From: Micromonospora globbae
GTDB lineage: Bacteria > Actinomycetota > Actinomycetes > Mycobacteriales > Micromonosporaceae
DNA length: 64,000 nucleotides
Reading direction: 5' to 3'
NCBI RefSeq assembly: GCF_003610785.1
Contig: NZ_RAQQ01000005.1
Span: 1-64,000 of the forward strand
This document shows, piece after piece, positions 1-8,643 of this stretch. The translations under genes and the position numbers were made by a program. The notes under the pieces are model-generated. The model saw only the letters and a program-made list of their open reading frames with translations. It ran no database searches and was not told where the DNA came from. How positions within the stretch are numbered: the first letter of the stretch is position 1; every line of letters starts with the position of its first letter.

Positions 1-314
1 CGCCGCCTACGCCGGTCTGGCACCCGTCACCCGCCGCTCCGGCAGCAGCATCCGCGGCGAACACCCACCCCGCGGCGGCAACAAGCAACTCAAACGCGCC
101 TTCTTCCTCGCCGCGTTCGCCGCCCTCGCCGACCCCATCAACCGCGCCTACTACGACCGCAAAAGAGCCGAAGGCAAACGCCACAACGCCGCCCTCATCT
201 GCCTCGCCCGACGCCGCTGCGACGTCCTATTCGCCATGCTCCGCCACAAGACCCCCTACCAACCACGCCCGACGGCCCCCGTCGCTGCTTGACGAAACCC
301 ATAGGGACACCCCC
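1..314 (+). mobile_element. IS110-family insertion sequence, right-end fragment
   Basis: The window opens inside an IS110-type element: the 3' part of its transposase gene is followed by a short tail containing CATAGGGACACCCC at about 299-313, which resembles the ends of IS110 elements. IS110 elements lack long terminal inverted repeats, so the outer boundary is approximate. The left end and the region that could encode a bridge RNA lie outside the window, so completeness and activity cannot be judged. Confidence 0.7.
2..292 (+). CDS. IS110-family transposase, C-terminal part (cut by window edge)
   Basis: An open frame runs from the first bases to a TGA at 290-292 and encodes about 96 residues. 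It begins AAYAGLAPVTRRSGSS and continues with GGNKQLKRAFFLAAFAAL and a YYDRKRAEGK segment. This is the Transposase_20 (IS116/IS110/IS902) domain, which carries the catalytic serine region of these DEDD/Ser recombinases. The N-terminal RuvC-like half is beyond the window edge. Codon use contains more A-ending codons (CAA, AAA, AGA) than neighbouring genes, consistent with a mobile gene. The gene may be intact outside the window. Confidence 0.85.
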   Translation, partial: AAYAGLAPVTRRSGSSIRGEHPPRGGNKQLKRAFFLAAFAALADPINRAYYDRKRAEGKRHNAALICLARRRCDVLFAMLRHKTPYQPRPTAPVAA

Positions 315-413
315 CGGGCCGAACTGCCGGATCCCCTCGGCGGTGACAGACCGAGCGACCTGGGCACCCGATCGTCTCGCGTGGTTGCGCGATCCTCTTC
401 GTCCGGGCGAGTG

Positions 414-1376
414 TCAGGGCAGCGCCGCGGGGGCGGGGGCGGCGGCACCGCGCATACGGGCCGCGTCGACGCTGGGCGGCGCACCGAACTGACGCCGGTA
501 CTCACGGCTGAACTGGGACGGATTGTCGTACCCGACACGGTGACCGACACCGGTGACGTCGTGCGGGCGGCTCGCCAGCAGCAACCTCGCCGCCTGCAGC
601 CGGATGTGCTTCTGGAACTGGATAGGGGCCAGCCCCGTGACCGCCTGGAAGTTCCTGTGGAAGGCGGGCACACTCATCCCCGAAAGCCGCGCCACCTCCT
701 CGACCCGGAACGGTCGGTGGTAGTTCTCCCGGATCCACTGCACGGCCCGTCTGATGTGCGCCAGGCTGCTGTCGGCCAGGCCGAGCTGGCGGACGACGTC
801 CCCTTGCTCGCCGGTCATCAACAGCCAGAGGATCTCCCGCTTCACCAGCGGGACCAGCACCCTCCGGTCCCGAGGCCGGTCGAGCAGCCGCAGGAGCCGC
901 ACGATCGCGTCGAGCAGCTCGTCCGGGGCGTCGGTGACCGCGATTCCCGGCCGTACGCCGCCCGGGGACTTCGGTAGGTCACCCGGCCCGGCCTGCAACA
1001 GCAGCTCCGCGATGGCAGCGGGCTCCACAGTCATCCCGAAACCGAGTGCCGGCTGGTCCGGACCGGCGTCGAGGAACTGCCCCGTCACCGGAAGATCGAC
1101 CGAGGCCACCAGGTACTGACCGGGGCCGTACTCGTAGACGTGATCCCCCACCGCCAGACGCTTGGTGCCCCGGGCGACGACCGCCAGCACGGTGCCGGAC
1201 ATCGAGGATCCCGGCGAAACCGTGTGGTCGGCCCTACAGATCCGGACCCCGTCGATGACAGTGGTCAGATCGGGACGCGCATGCCGTTGCAGCAGCTCGA
1301 CCAACTCGTCTGCGGGCATGGCACCAGTGCAGCACAGAACCCACGCCGGCTCCCACGAGGCGAAAGGATCGTGCAT
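414..1376 (-). CDS. AraC-family transcriptional regulator
   Basis: The 320-residue protein has an N-terminal AraC_N-type cupin region (about residues 25-190) and a C-terminal AraC DNA-binding domain. Two helix-turn-helix units are visible: around VEEVARLSGMSVPAFHRNF, and around DVTGVGHRVGYDNPSQFSRE near residues 270-297. Regulators of this type often control a neighbouring reductase or dehydrogenase, but none lies next to it here, so the target is unknown. An internal ATG at 1319 (MPADELVELLQ) matches the usual family start better than the first ATG; neither has a clear ribosome-binding site. The gene lies just inside the chromosome next to the IS110 end. Confidence 0.85.
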   Translation of the reverse strand: MHDPFASWEPAWVLCCTGAMPADELVELLQRHARPDLTTVIDGVRICRADHTVSPGSSMSGTVLAVVARGTKRLAVGDHVYEYGPGQYLVASVDLPVTGQFLDAGPDQPALGFGMTVEPAAIAELLLQAGPGDLPKSPGGVRPGIAVTDAPDELLDAIVRLLRLLDRPRDRRVLVPLVKREILWLLMTGEQGDVVRQLGLADSSLAHIRRAVQWIRENYHRPFRVEEVARLSGMSVPAFHRNFQAVTGLAPIQFQKHIRLQAARLLLASRPHDVTGVGHRVGYDNPSQFSREYRRQFGAPPSVDAARMRGAAAPAPAALP

Positions 1377-1722
1377 GCATGAGAGAGTTTCGTGCAGAGC
1401 CGCAGGCGGAACAGCGGTGGGATCTCGCCAGCCGCCGACACCACCGATCCAATGGGCTTATGGTGACAGACTGGGTGGAAATGGTCCCCGTCCGTTGATC
1501 TCCGGCGGGTGCGCGCTCCACCGACGTGTCTGTGAACGGAGGGTGGACCGTTGACCGAGAGGATCTCGGCGCGCCCGTCGACGGCTCGCCGTTCGGCAGC
1601 TCGCCAGCTCACCGTGGTTGACGCGGCCGGCGGGAGACTCGGCGTCGCCGGCGCCCGCCGCGCGTGCCGGGGAGGGCTCGCCGTAACGACCGCGCACGCC
1701 CGCGGCGTCCAGCACCGCTGAG
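1377..1722. other. 346-bp region without a confident gene
   Basis: This stretch separates the AraC gene from the membrane-protein gene. On the plus strand a GGAGG at about 1539 precedes a TTG at 1551 that opens a 56-codon frame (LTERISARPSTARRSA...) ending at a TGA three bases before the next gene's ATG. The composition is Arg/Ala-rich and no family is recognisable, so I do not call it as a gene. No terminator or strong operator was seen. Confidence 0.4.
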
Positions 1723-2199
1723 ATGGACTGGGCCGGATGGGCGTTGTTTGGTCTGGTCGCCACCACGGCGCTCACCGCCGCGCTCGTTGCCGCCCAACTG
1801 GCCGGCCTCACCCGGCTCGACTTTCCCCTGGTGCTCGGGACCCTCGTCACCGAGGATCCCGACCGGGCCCGGATCGTCGGGTTCCTCATGCACCTGGGCA
1901 TCGGCCAGGGCTTCGCCGTCGGTTACGCCGCCACGTTCGCCCTGCTGCACCGCGCCACGTGGTGGATCGGGGCGCTGCTCGGCGCAGTCCACGTGGGCAT
2001 CGCGCTCACGGTGATCCTGCCGCTGCTTCCGGGTGTGCACCCGCGCATGGCCTCACCGCGGGCGGGCCCCGCCAGCACCGCCGTGCTGGAGCCGCCCGGC
2101 CTGTTCGCCGTCAACTACGGCGTGCAGACTCCCACCGTCGCCGTGGTCGTCCACATCCTCTACGGAGCCGTTCTCGGACTGCTCCTCGACGGCGCGTGA
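1723..2199 (+). CDS. small integral membrane protein of unknown function
   Basis: The 158-residue protein has four hydrophobic helices: about residues 5-25, 45-75, 80-100 and 135-155. A conserved-looking loop (PLLPGVHPRMASP) lies between the third and fourth. The pattern resembles an actinobacterial family of uncharacterised four-helix membrane proteins, but I cannot name it. The ATG at 1723 starts just before the first helix; no convincing ribosome-binding site precedes it. It lies 67 bp upstream of the GH15 gene on the same strand and could be co-transcribed with it. Confidence 0.7.
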   Translation: MDWAGWALFGLVATTALTAALVAAQLAGLTRLDFPLVLGTLVTEDPDRARIVGFLMHLGIGQGFAVGYAATFALLHRATWWIGALLGAVHVGIALTVILPLLPGVHPRMASPRAGPASTAVLEPPGLFAVNYGVQTPTVAVVVHILYGAVLGLLLDGA

Positions 2200-2266
2200 C
2201 CCGCTCCCCCGGGCCGGACGGGGGCGTGCTCGCCAGCGCACCGCGCGATCGTCAGGAAGCGACGTC

Positions 2267-4081
2267 ATGAGCGGTGAGCCCCTGGTGACGCGTCCGCGAT
2301 CCCCCATGAGGATCGAGGACTACGGGCTGCTGGGTGACACGCGCACCGCTGCCCTGGTCGCCGCTGACGGCGGGATCGACTGGCTCTGCGTACCCCGCTT
2401 CGACGGCGAACCCCTGTTCGGCCGCCTGGTCGGGGGGTCGGAGGCGGGAACGTTCCGGGTCGGCCCCGCCGGGCCGGTGACGGCCGTCGAGCGCCGCTAC
2501 CGGCAGCACAGCGCCACCCTGGAGACGACCTGGACGGTGGGGAGCGGCCGCCTCAGCCTCACCGAGGGCATGGTGGCCGAGGTCGGCGGCCGTCTGCTAC
2601 CCGGAACCCTGCTCGTGCGGCGGCTGTCGGCCGAGGGGGCACCCGTCGCCGCCGTCATCGAGTTCGATCCACGCCTCGGCGTACGGCACCGGCGTCCCCG
2701 GGTCGATCAGCGGAGCTGGGCCCTGGTGTGCCAGTGGGGGTCGCTGGCGGTCTCGCTGCGCTGCTCGCCCGAGTTGACCGTCGAACCGGGTCGACCCACC
2801 ACGATCACGGTCACGCCGGACCGTCCGGTCACCCTGGTGATGGCCGTGGCCGACCGCGAACCGCTGGTCCACATCGAGCCGGAGGCCGCCTGGGCGCTGC
2901 TCGGCGAGGACGAGGAGCGCTGGCGGGAGTGGACCGCCGGGATCGACGAATCGCTGCCCTTCCGCGAGCACGTCGTCCGAAGCCTGCTGACCATGCGGCT
3001 GCTGACCTACTCACCCTCGCGCTCCCCGGTGGCGGCGCCCACGACGTCGCTGCCCGAGGATCCCGGCGGCGTACGCAACTGGGACTACCGCTACGTGTGG
3101 CCCCGAGACGCCAGCATCAGCGTCAGTGCCTTCCTCAGCGTCGGCAAGGCCGACGAGGCCCGCGGTTTCCTCGCGTGGCTGCTGCACGCCAGCCGGCTGC
3201 AGCGGCCCCGCCTGCCCGCGCTGCTCACGCTGCACGGCCGCCACGTACCGGCCGAACGGGAGCTGCCCGGCTGGCCCGGCTATCTCGACAGCGCCCCGGT
3301 ACGGATGGGCAACGGTGCCGCCGGCCAGCACCAGCTCGACGGGTACGGCTGGGTGATCGACGCCGCCTGGGCCTTCGCGCAGGCCGGTCACCGCCTCTAC
3401 AGCGAAACGTGGCGGGCGGTGCGCGGCTTCGCCGACGTGGTCGCCCGTTGCTGGCCGGAGCCGGACGCCGGCATCTGGGAAGTCCGCGAACCCGCCCACC
3501 ACGTCCATTCCAAGCTCATGGGCTGGCTCGCCCTGGACCGGGCCCTGCGCATCGCCGAGACCCACCCGCTGCCGGATCGTCAGCGGCGACGCTGGCGGAC
3601 GGCACGGGACGCCATCGCCGCCGAGGTCCGGACGCGCGGCTTCGACCCGGAGATGGTCAGCTACGTCCGCAGCTACGGCTCCGAGGACCTCGACGCGGCC
3701 CTGCTCGCCCTGCCGCTGCTCGACATGGACGACATCGACTCGCCCCGGGTACGTGGCACCATCGACGCCATCCGCGCGAGGCTGTCCGCCGGCGGGCCGC
3801 TCCTCTACCGCTACCCACCGGGACGTGACGGCTTCCCCGGCAGCGAGGCCGCCTTCCTCCCGTGCTCGTTCTGGTTGGTGCAAGCCCTGGCTCGCACCGG
3901 GCGCCACCGCGAGGCGGTCGAGCTGTTCGAGGCCATGGTCGGCTACGGCACCCCGCTCGGCCTCTACGCCGAGGAACTGGACCCCGCGACCGGCGCGCAT
4001 CTCGGCAACTACCCGCAGACGCTCACCCACGCCGCGCTCGTCCAGGCCGCGCTCGCGATTCGAGACGCCCCCCGCCCGTGA
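2267..4081 (+). CDS. glycoside hydrolase family 15 protein (glucoamylase/trehalase-like)
   Basis: The 604-residue protein has the bacterial GH15 layout. An N-terminal beta-sandwich begins at IEDYGLLGDTRTAALV. A catalytic (alpha/alpha)6 barrel carries NWDYRYVWPRDAS, the general-acid segment AGIWEVREP and the general-base region LGLYAEELDP followed by GNYPQTLTH. Family members hydrolyse trehalose, maltose or dextrins to glucose; the Mycobacterium-type trehalases look most alike, but substrate cannot be read from sequence. I chose the ATG at 2267 because AGGA lies 9 nt upstream and the sandwich begins soon after; the frame stays open further upstream. No signal peptide is seen, so it is probably cytoplasmic. 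Its 3' end overlaps the convergent esterase gene by 59 bp. Confidence 0.9.
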   Translation: MSGEPLVTRPRSPMRIEDYGLLGDTRTAALVAADGGIDWLCVPRFDGEPLFGRLVGGSEAGTFRVGPAGPVTAVERRYRQHSATLETTWTVGSGRLSLTEGMVAEVGGRLLPGTLLVRRLSAEGAPVAAVIEFDPRLGVRHRRPRVDQRSWALVCQWGSLAVSLRCSPELTVEPGRPTTITVTPDRPVTLVMAVADREPLVHIEPEAAWALLGEDEERWREWTAGIDESLPFREHVVRSLLTMRLLTYSPSRSPVAAPTTSLPEDPGGVRNWDYRYVWPRDASISVSAFLSVGKADEARGFLAWLLHASRLQRPRLPALLTLHGRHVPAERELPGWPGYLDSAPVRMGNGAAGQHQLDGYGWVIDAAWAFAQAGHRLYSETWRAVRGFADVVARCWPEPDAGIWEVREPAHHVHSKLMGWLALDRALRIAETHPLPDRQRRRWRTARDAIAAEVRTRGFDPEMVSYVRSYGSEDLDAALLALPLLDMDDIDSPRVRGTIDAIRARLSAGGPLLYRYPPGRDGFPGSEAAFLPCSFWLVQALARTGRHREAVELFEAMVGYGTPLGLYAEELDPATGAHLGNYPQTLTHAALVQAALAIRDAPRP

Positions 4082-5309
4082 TCCCGGGCCGCAGAGCCCG
4101 TGGATTCCGGCCCGTGGATTCCGGGTCCGCGGCTCCCTGACTAGCGGGGACGTTCCTGTCCCGTGACCTCACCCAGGCCGTGAAGGCCTCGACGGCGTCG
4201 ACGACGGCCTCGAAGCGGAGCGAGTGGAACAGGTCGAAGGCGTGGTGCCCGCCCTTCAGTTCGGCGTAGACGACGGGGGCGGCCGAGGTCCGGCGGAGCT
4301 GGCGGACGAAGTGCCGGGCGTCCGCCACGGGGACCAGTGTGTCCTTGTCGCCGTGCGCCAGGAAGAAGGGCGGTGCGTCCGCGGTGATGTGCGGTTCCGG
4401 CGAGGACTCTGGCCCCTGGCCGTAGTAGGGGCCGTACCAGGCGTTCAGGCAGATGGCGCCGCTCACGGACGTGTCGACGTCCGCGAAGCCCGGCTGGAAG
4501 GCGGGGTCGTTCTGGGTGAGTGCGGCCAGCGCCGCCAGGTGTCCGCCGGCCGAACTGCCCGCGACGAACAACGTCGTGGGGTCGGCTCCGTACTCGTGGG
4601 CGTGCCTCCGCACCCAGCCGATGACCTTCTTGAGGTCGATCAGGTGGTCCGGATGCTGGGCCTGTGGCCGGAGCCGGTAGTTGGCGCTCACGCACACCCA
4701 GCCCTGGCTGGCGAGCCGGTGGAGCAGCGGCAGCGACTGGCTGTTCTTGTGGCCCCCGGAGTAGCCGCCGCCGTGCAGGTGGATCATGACGGGCGCGCCG
4801 TGCGGGCGCGCGCGGTGGTGGTAGAGGTCGAGCAGGTTGCGCCGGCCCGCATCGCCGTAGGCGAGGTTGGCCACGCGCCGGACGTCCAGGCGGCGCCGGA
4901 AGACGGGCAGGAGCAGGATGCGGGCCAGCGGAAGGCGGCGCCGCAGTCCCGCGGCGAGGTCGGCGTCCACGGCGGCACGCCACCCCGCCCCCAGCCCTTC
5001 GTCGAGGGCGCGTCTGATCCTGTCCCGCTCGCCCAGCGCCTGACAGGCGACGACCGCGAGCCCGGTCGCGGTCACGGTGGCCAGGGCGACGACCGCCCAG
5101 CCACCCGGCGAGTCGATGTCACCCTCGGCGAACGCCAGCGCCGTCGGGAGCAGCAGCATCCAGAAGAAGGCCGCGAACGGCAGTTCGTTGGCGGCGACGC
5201 CGACGAAGTAGCTGACGCGGCCGAGCGGGCGCGACCACGGCACTGGCCGCAGCGCGAACAGCGTGCCGATCGCGACCAACACCACGGTGATCAGATAACC
5301 GACCGGCAC
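4023..5309 (-). CDS. membrane-anchored alpha/beta hydrolase (HSL-type esterase)
   Basis: The 428-residue protein starts with a hydrophobic helix (about residues 2-22) and has further hydrophobic stretches to residue 90. The hydrolase domain carries the oxyanion-hole motif HLHGGGYSGG, the nucleophile elbow GSSAGG, an aspartate in AHGDKDTLVP and the catalytic His in GGHHAFD. This is the hormone-sensitive-lipase/BD-FAE type of carboxylesterase, here tethered to the membrane. The GTG at 5309 is chosen because GGGAGG precedes it by 4 nt and the first helix starts there. The last ~35 residues are Arg/Gly-rich and read through the end of the convergent GH15 gene, so the frame overlaps that gene by 59 bp. 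Confidence 0.85.
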   Translation of the reverse strand: MPVGYLITVVLVAIGTLFALRPVPWSRPLGRVSYFVGVAANELPFAAFFWMLLLPTALAFAEGDIDSPGGWAVVALATVTATGLAVVACQALGERDRIRRALDEGLGAGWRAAVDADLAAGLRRRLPLARILLLPVFRRRLDVRRVANLAYGDAGRRNLLDLYHHRARPHGAPVMIHLHGGGYSGGHKNSQSLPLLHRLASQGWVCVSANYRLRPQAQHPDHLIDLKKVIGWVRRHAHEYGADPTTLFVAGSSAGGHLAALAALTQNDPAFQPGFADVDTSVSGAICLNAWYGPYYGQGPESSPEPHITADAPPFFLAHGDKDTLVPVADARHFVRQLRRTSAAPVVYAELKGGHHAFDLFHSLRFEAVVDAVEAFTAWVRSRDRNVPASQGAADPESTGRNPRALRPGITGGGRLESRARPGRARRG

Positions 5310-5434
5310 GGAGCCTCCCGGGGATCGTCGATGGCCGGGAGCGCGCGGGCCGCTCCCGCGGCGACGGTGACCGCGCGGCCCGTGTGCCCCGGGATCGTCC
5401 AGGTCGTGCCGGTCGGTTGCGTGTCGTTCCTCAT
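5291..5434 (-). CDS. possible 47-residue small protein upstream of the esterase
   Basis: An ATG-led frame (MRNDTQPTGTTWTIPGHTGR...) starts 9 nt after a GAGG and runs into the start of the esterase gene, overlapping it by 19 bp. The amino-acid mix is balanced rather than Arg/Ala-biased, which argues mildly for a real gene that could be translationally coupled to the esterase. No family is recognised and it could be a chance frame. Confidence 0.3.
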   Translation of the reverse strand: MRNDTQPTGTTWTIPGHTGRAVTVAAGAARALPAIDDPREAPCRSVI

Positions 5435-5737
5435 GCCGATGAGCCTCGCAGCCCGGCCGACCGGTGACATCCGACCGCGCGCCGCGCCGGCGCTCACCTG
5501 GGTAGGGCCGACCTCCGACTTTGGAAGGTGCCAACGCCCGGCCCCGCGACCGGCGTGTGAACAGCACTTCCGCAAGCTGTCGTGCAGAGTTCGTGCCGGC
5601 GTAGCCCGGGCCCCGAGGACAGGGCCCGGACCGGGTGGACGGGCCGGGTCAGCGGGCCGGGACGGTAGGGGTGGCCATACCCCGATGGTGGACGCAGCCG
5701 GCTGGGTCGGCGCCATCGCCGTCGATAGCGTCGCCGC
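5435..5737. promoter_or_regulatory. divergent intergenic region with leaderless promoter for the sensor kinase
   Basis: The 303 bp between the small minus-strand frame and the plus-strand kinase hold no convincing gene. At the right end TAGCGT (5726-5731) lies exactly 6 nt before the kinase ATG, the layout of a -10 hexamer for a leaderless transcript. Nothing else stands out. Confidence 0.5.
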
Positions 5738-7027
5738 ATGACATCGGCTCAGCCTCCACACCTGGCCGCGGCACTGCGCCACCGCGGCTACCTGCTCTCC
5801 TGGTGGCCGTGGCGGGCACTGGCGTACGTGCTGACCACCGTCCCGATCGCCGGCGTGCTCTCCGTCGGTCTGCTCGTGGTCGGCGCGCCCCTACTGGCGG
5901 CCGTCAACGCGGTCCGCCAGCACGACCGCCCGGTCTCGCTGCCCCTCGCGCTCTTCCTGGCCGTGGGGACGCTCGTCGTGGTGGCCCTGGCCCCGCTGGT
6001 GAGCGCCGCGGTGGCGGCGCTGGAACGCGGGCGGCTCGGCGTCGTCGACGGGCGGCCGGTGCCGGCCCGGCCCTGGTCGGGCCTCGCCGCCCGCTACACG
6101 AGCGCGGACGCCTGGCGGGAGGCGGCGTACGCGGCGCTGCTGGGCAGCGTGGTGCCGCTCGCGTACTGGGTGTACCTCCTGCTCGTGCTCGTCGACCTCA
6201 TGCTGGTCGCCAGCCCGTGGCTGGCCGGGGACGCCGACCAGGTCATCGTGGTCTGGTCCACCGTCGACACGCCGGCCGAGGCCGCCCCGTACGCCGTCGT
6301 GGGCGTCCTGCTGCTGCCGGTGCTCTGGTACGGCCTCGGGGTGGTCGCGGCGGCTCAGGCCGCGATGGCGCGCAGGCTGCTGGGATCCGCGGGCGACACG
6401 GCGGCGCTGCGGGAGGTCACGCGGTCGCGGGCCCGCCTGGTCGACAGCTACGAGGCCGAGCGCCGCCGCATCGAACGCGACCTGCACGACGCCGCCCAGC
6501 CACGGCTCACCAGCCTGACCCTGCAACTGGGCCTGGCCCGCCTCGACGTGCCCGAGGACTCCCCCGCGGCCCGGCCGCTCGCGGTGGCGCACGAGCAGGC
6601 GAAGGGACTCATGGTCCTGCTCCGGCAGATCGTGCACGGCATCCGCCCGCAGAGCCTCACCGACCTCGGCCTCGCCGGGGCGGTCCGGGAACTGGCCGGC
6701 GAGGCCACCATCCCCGTCACCGTGCACGCCGACCTCGACCGGCCCCTGCCCGAGACCGTCGAGACGACCGCCTGGTACGCGGTCTCGGAGGCCCTGAACA
6801 ACGTGACCCGGCACGCGGCGGCGACCCGGGCCGAGGTGCGGCTGGCGCGGGCCGGCGACCGGCTGGTGGTGGAGGTCTCCGACGACGGCCGGGGCGGCGC
6901 CGACCCGGCGCGGGGCACCGGGCTGACCGGCCTCGCCGACCGGGTGGGCGCCGCCGGCGGCCGGTTGCTGCTCGCGAGCCCGCCGGGCGGACCTACGCTC
7001 GTCCGGGTGGAGCTGCCATGCCGGTGA
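5738..7027 (+). CDS. two-component sensor histidine kinase, NarL partner type
   Basis: The 429-residue protein has an N-terminal putative-sensor domain with four to five membrane helices (residues ~18-225), then a HisKA_3 dimerisation domain with the phosphorylated His250 in ERDLHDAAQPRL, then an HATPase_c domain (N-box EALNNVTRHA, G-box DDGRGG). These kinases phosphorylate NarL/LuxR-type response regulators, and the gene for one overlaps its 3' end by 10 bp. The ATG at 5738 has no ribosome-binding site but follows a TAGCGT -10 element by 6 nt, so a leaderless mRNA is likely. The signal sensed is unknown. Confidence 0.93.
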   Translation: MTSAQPPHLAAALRHRGYLLSWWPWRALAYVLTTVPIAGVLSVGLLVVGAPLLAAVNAVRQHDRPVSLPLALFLAVGTLVVVALAPLVSAAVAALERGRLGVVDGRPVPARPWSGLAARYTSADAWREAAYAALLGSVVPLAYWVYLLLVLVDLMLVASPWLAGDADQVIVVWSTVDTPAEAAPYAVVGVLLLPVLWYGLGVVAAAQAAMARRLLGSAGDTAALREVTRSRARLVDSYEAERRRIERDLHDAAQPRLTSLTLQLGLARLDVPEDSPAARPLAVAHEQAKGLMVLLRQIVHGIRPQSLTDLGLAGAVRELAGEATIPVTVHADLDRPLPETVETTAWYAVSEALNNVTRHAAATRAEVRLARAGDRLVVEVSDDGRGGADPARGTGLTGLADRVGAAGGRLLLASPPGGPTLVRVELPCR

Positions 7028-7692
7028 CCCGGGTCGTGCTCGCCGAGGACGAGGTCCTCCTGCGGGAGGGGCTCGTCGGCCTGCTGGACCGGTTCGGCTT
7101 CCAGGTGCTGGCCGCCGTCGGCTCGGCGCCGGACCTGATGGACGCCGCCCGTACGCACGGCCCCGACCTCGTGGTGACCGACATCCGGATGCCCCCCGGC
7201 GGACGCGACGACGGCCTGCGCGCGGCGGTCGCGTTGCGGGACGAACGGCCGGACCTCGCGGTCGTGGTGCTCAGCCAGCACGTGCAGGCCGAGTACGCCG
7301 CCGCCCTGCTCGACAGCGGGGACGGCCGCCGCGTCGGCTACCTGCTCAAGGACCGGGTGGCCGACGTGGCCGAGTTCGTCGGGCATCTGCGTACCGTCGC
7401 CAGCGGCGGCACCGTCGTCGACCCCGACGTCGTACGCCGGCTGCTGCACCGCCCGCGCGACCCCCTCACCGCGCTCTCCGCCCGGGAGCGGGAGGTGCTC
7501 GCGCTGATCGCGGAGGGCCGGTCGAACGCGGCCATCGCCGCGGCGCTGCACGTCACCGAGGCGGCCGTCGGCAAGCACGTCGGCAACATCCTCACCAAGC
7601 TCGGCCTGCTGCCGAGCGACGACACCAACCGCCGGGTGCTGGCGGTGCTCACCTACCTGCGTACGCAACCGCCCGGCGGACCGCCGCGGTAG
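7018..7692 (+). CDS. LuxR/NarL-family response regulator
   Basis: The 224-residue protein has a receiver domain (phospho-acceptor Asp55 in VVTDIRMPPGG, switch Lys in YLLKDRV) and a C-terminal GerE/LuxR helix-turn-helix (LSAREREVLALIAEGRSN, then AAVGKHVGNILTKLGL). It is the cognate partner of the kinase in which its ATG is embedded (10-bp overlap), giving a coupled two-gene operon. The receiver carries a short GGRDDG insertion after the phospho-site, common in this actinobacterial subgroup. Confidence 0.93.
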   Translation: MPVTRVVLAEDEVLLREGLVGLLDRFGFQVLAAVGSAPDLMDAARTHGPDLVVTDIRMPPGGRDDGLRAAVALRDERPDLAVVVLSQHVQAEYAAALLDSGDGRRVGYLLKDRVADVAEFVGHLRTVASGGTVVDPDVVRRLLHRPRDPLTALSAREREVLALIAEGRSNAAIAAALHVTEAAVGKHVGNILTKLGLLPSDDTNRRVLAVLTYLRTQPPGGPPR

Positions 7693-7728
7693 GCCGAGTC
7701 GCGCGACCGGCCCGACCAGCGACCACCG

Positions 7729-7764
7729 GGGCGGCCGCCTCCCGCGGAAGGGAGATGGCCGCCC
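7729..7764. terminator. bidirectional hairpin between convergent genes
   Basis: Arms GGGCGGCC and GGCCGCCC, extended by CCTCCC/GGGAG, fold over a short loop between the response regulator and the SRPBCC gene. There is no T-run, as is usual for actinobacterial terminators. Confidence 0.6.
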
Positions 7765-7776
7765 GCGTCTCGACAC

Positions 7777-8535
7777 TCAGCCGATGGCGAGGTTGTCCAC
7801 CCACGCCTGCCACGCCTGCTCGGCACGCGCCGGGTCCTGGTCGGCGGCGAAGAGGTGGTGGCCGAGCACCAGGACGTTGCCCCGGTCGGTGCCGGAGTGC
7901 AGGAACCGGTAGAGCGCGTCGTCGGTGCGGACCCCGAAGTAGGTGGGCAGACCGGCGAGGTCGACCACGCCGTCGATCGGGGGCAAACCGTCGACGGTGA
8001 GCCGGGCGCGCTGCCCCTCGGCGACCGGGCCGGAGATGCCGAAGGCACCGGCCACGGCGGCCCAGACCTGGTCGGGGGTGCCGGCGCCCGGACGGAACGC
8101 CGCGACCGGTGCGCCGGAGCGGCCGGCGAAGTGGGCGACGTACGCGGCGAGCGTGCCGAGGTACATGTCCCAGCCGACCTTCATGGCCTCGTACTCGGTC
8201 TCCCAGTTGTCGCCGAGCACGCCGCTCTGGACCATACGCAGCACCGTCGAGCCCTGGTCACGCCCCTCGATCAGGTACTCCAGTGCCATGAACGTGCCGT
8301 CCGGCCCGGGGTCGCTGCGGTACGCGAACCGCTTCCCCGGCTCCCACGAGGTGACCGTCGCCTCCTCGGTCTGGCCGGCCATCGTGAAGCGGGTCCGGCC
8401 GCCCTCACGCGGCTCCACCTCGCTCCGGCCCATGAACCAGGAGTCGATGCCGGGCCCCGTGGCGATCGCGTCCCACACCTCCTCGGGGGTGGCGGCCAGC
8501 TCGATGTCCTTCTGAAGCTCGAAGTGGTGTCCCAT
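7777..8535 (-). CDS. SRPBCC (AHSA1-type) domain protein
   Basis: The 252-residue protein begins with an AHSA1-type START/Bet v 1 fold (KDIELAATPEEVWDAIATGPGI at residues ~9-30, GGRTRFTMAG, then RMVQSGVLGDNWETEY). A second, more divergent alpha/beta module follows from residue ~145. AHSA1-like proteins encoded next to ArsR regulators are common in actinomycetes; a small hydrophobic ligand is presumed but unknown. It lies 108 bp downstream of the ArsR gene on the same strand and is likely its regulatory target. The ATG follows an AAAGGTT weak ribosome-binding site. Confidence 0.85.
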   Translation of the reverse strand: MGHHFELQKDIELAATPEEVWDAIATGPGIDSWFMGRSEVEPREGGRTRFTMAGQTEEATVTSWEPGKRFAYRSDPGPDGTFMALEYLIEGRDQGSTVLRMVQSGVLGDNWETEYEAMKVGWDMYLGTLAAYVAHFAGRSGAPVAAFRPGAGTPDQVWAAVAGAFGISGPVAEGQRARLTVDGLPPIDGVVDLAGLPTYFGVRTDDALYRFLHSGTDRGNVLVLGHHLFAADQDPARAEQAWQAWVDNLAIG

Positions 8536-8643
8536 CGTGGTGAACCTTTCGTGTGCGGGTGTCGGTGGCGGGTCGAAGGTGCGTGCCGGTCCGGACGGCC
8601 GGCGGGCAGGCCCCGGCGGGACGTCGGTCCGTGCCGGGGGCGG

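Noticed and set aside
1551-1720. TTG-led 56-codon frame before the membrane-protein gene
   Set aside because: It has a ribosome-binding-like GGAGG but rare start, biased composition and no recognisable family.
2033-2266. N-terminal extension of the GH15 protein
   Set aside because: It overlaps the membrane-protein gene out of frame, and AGGA precedes the ATG at 2267.
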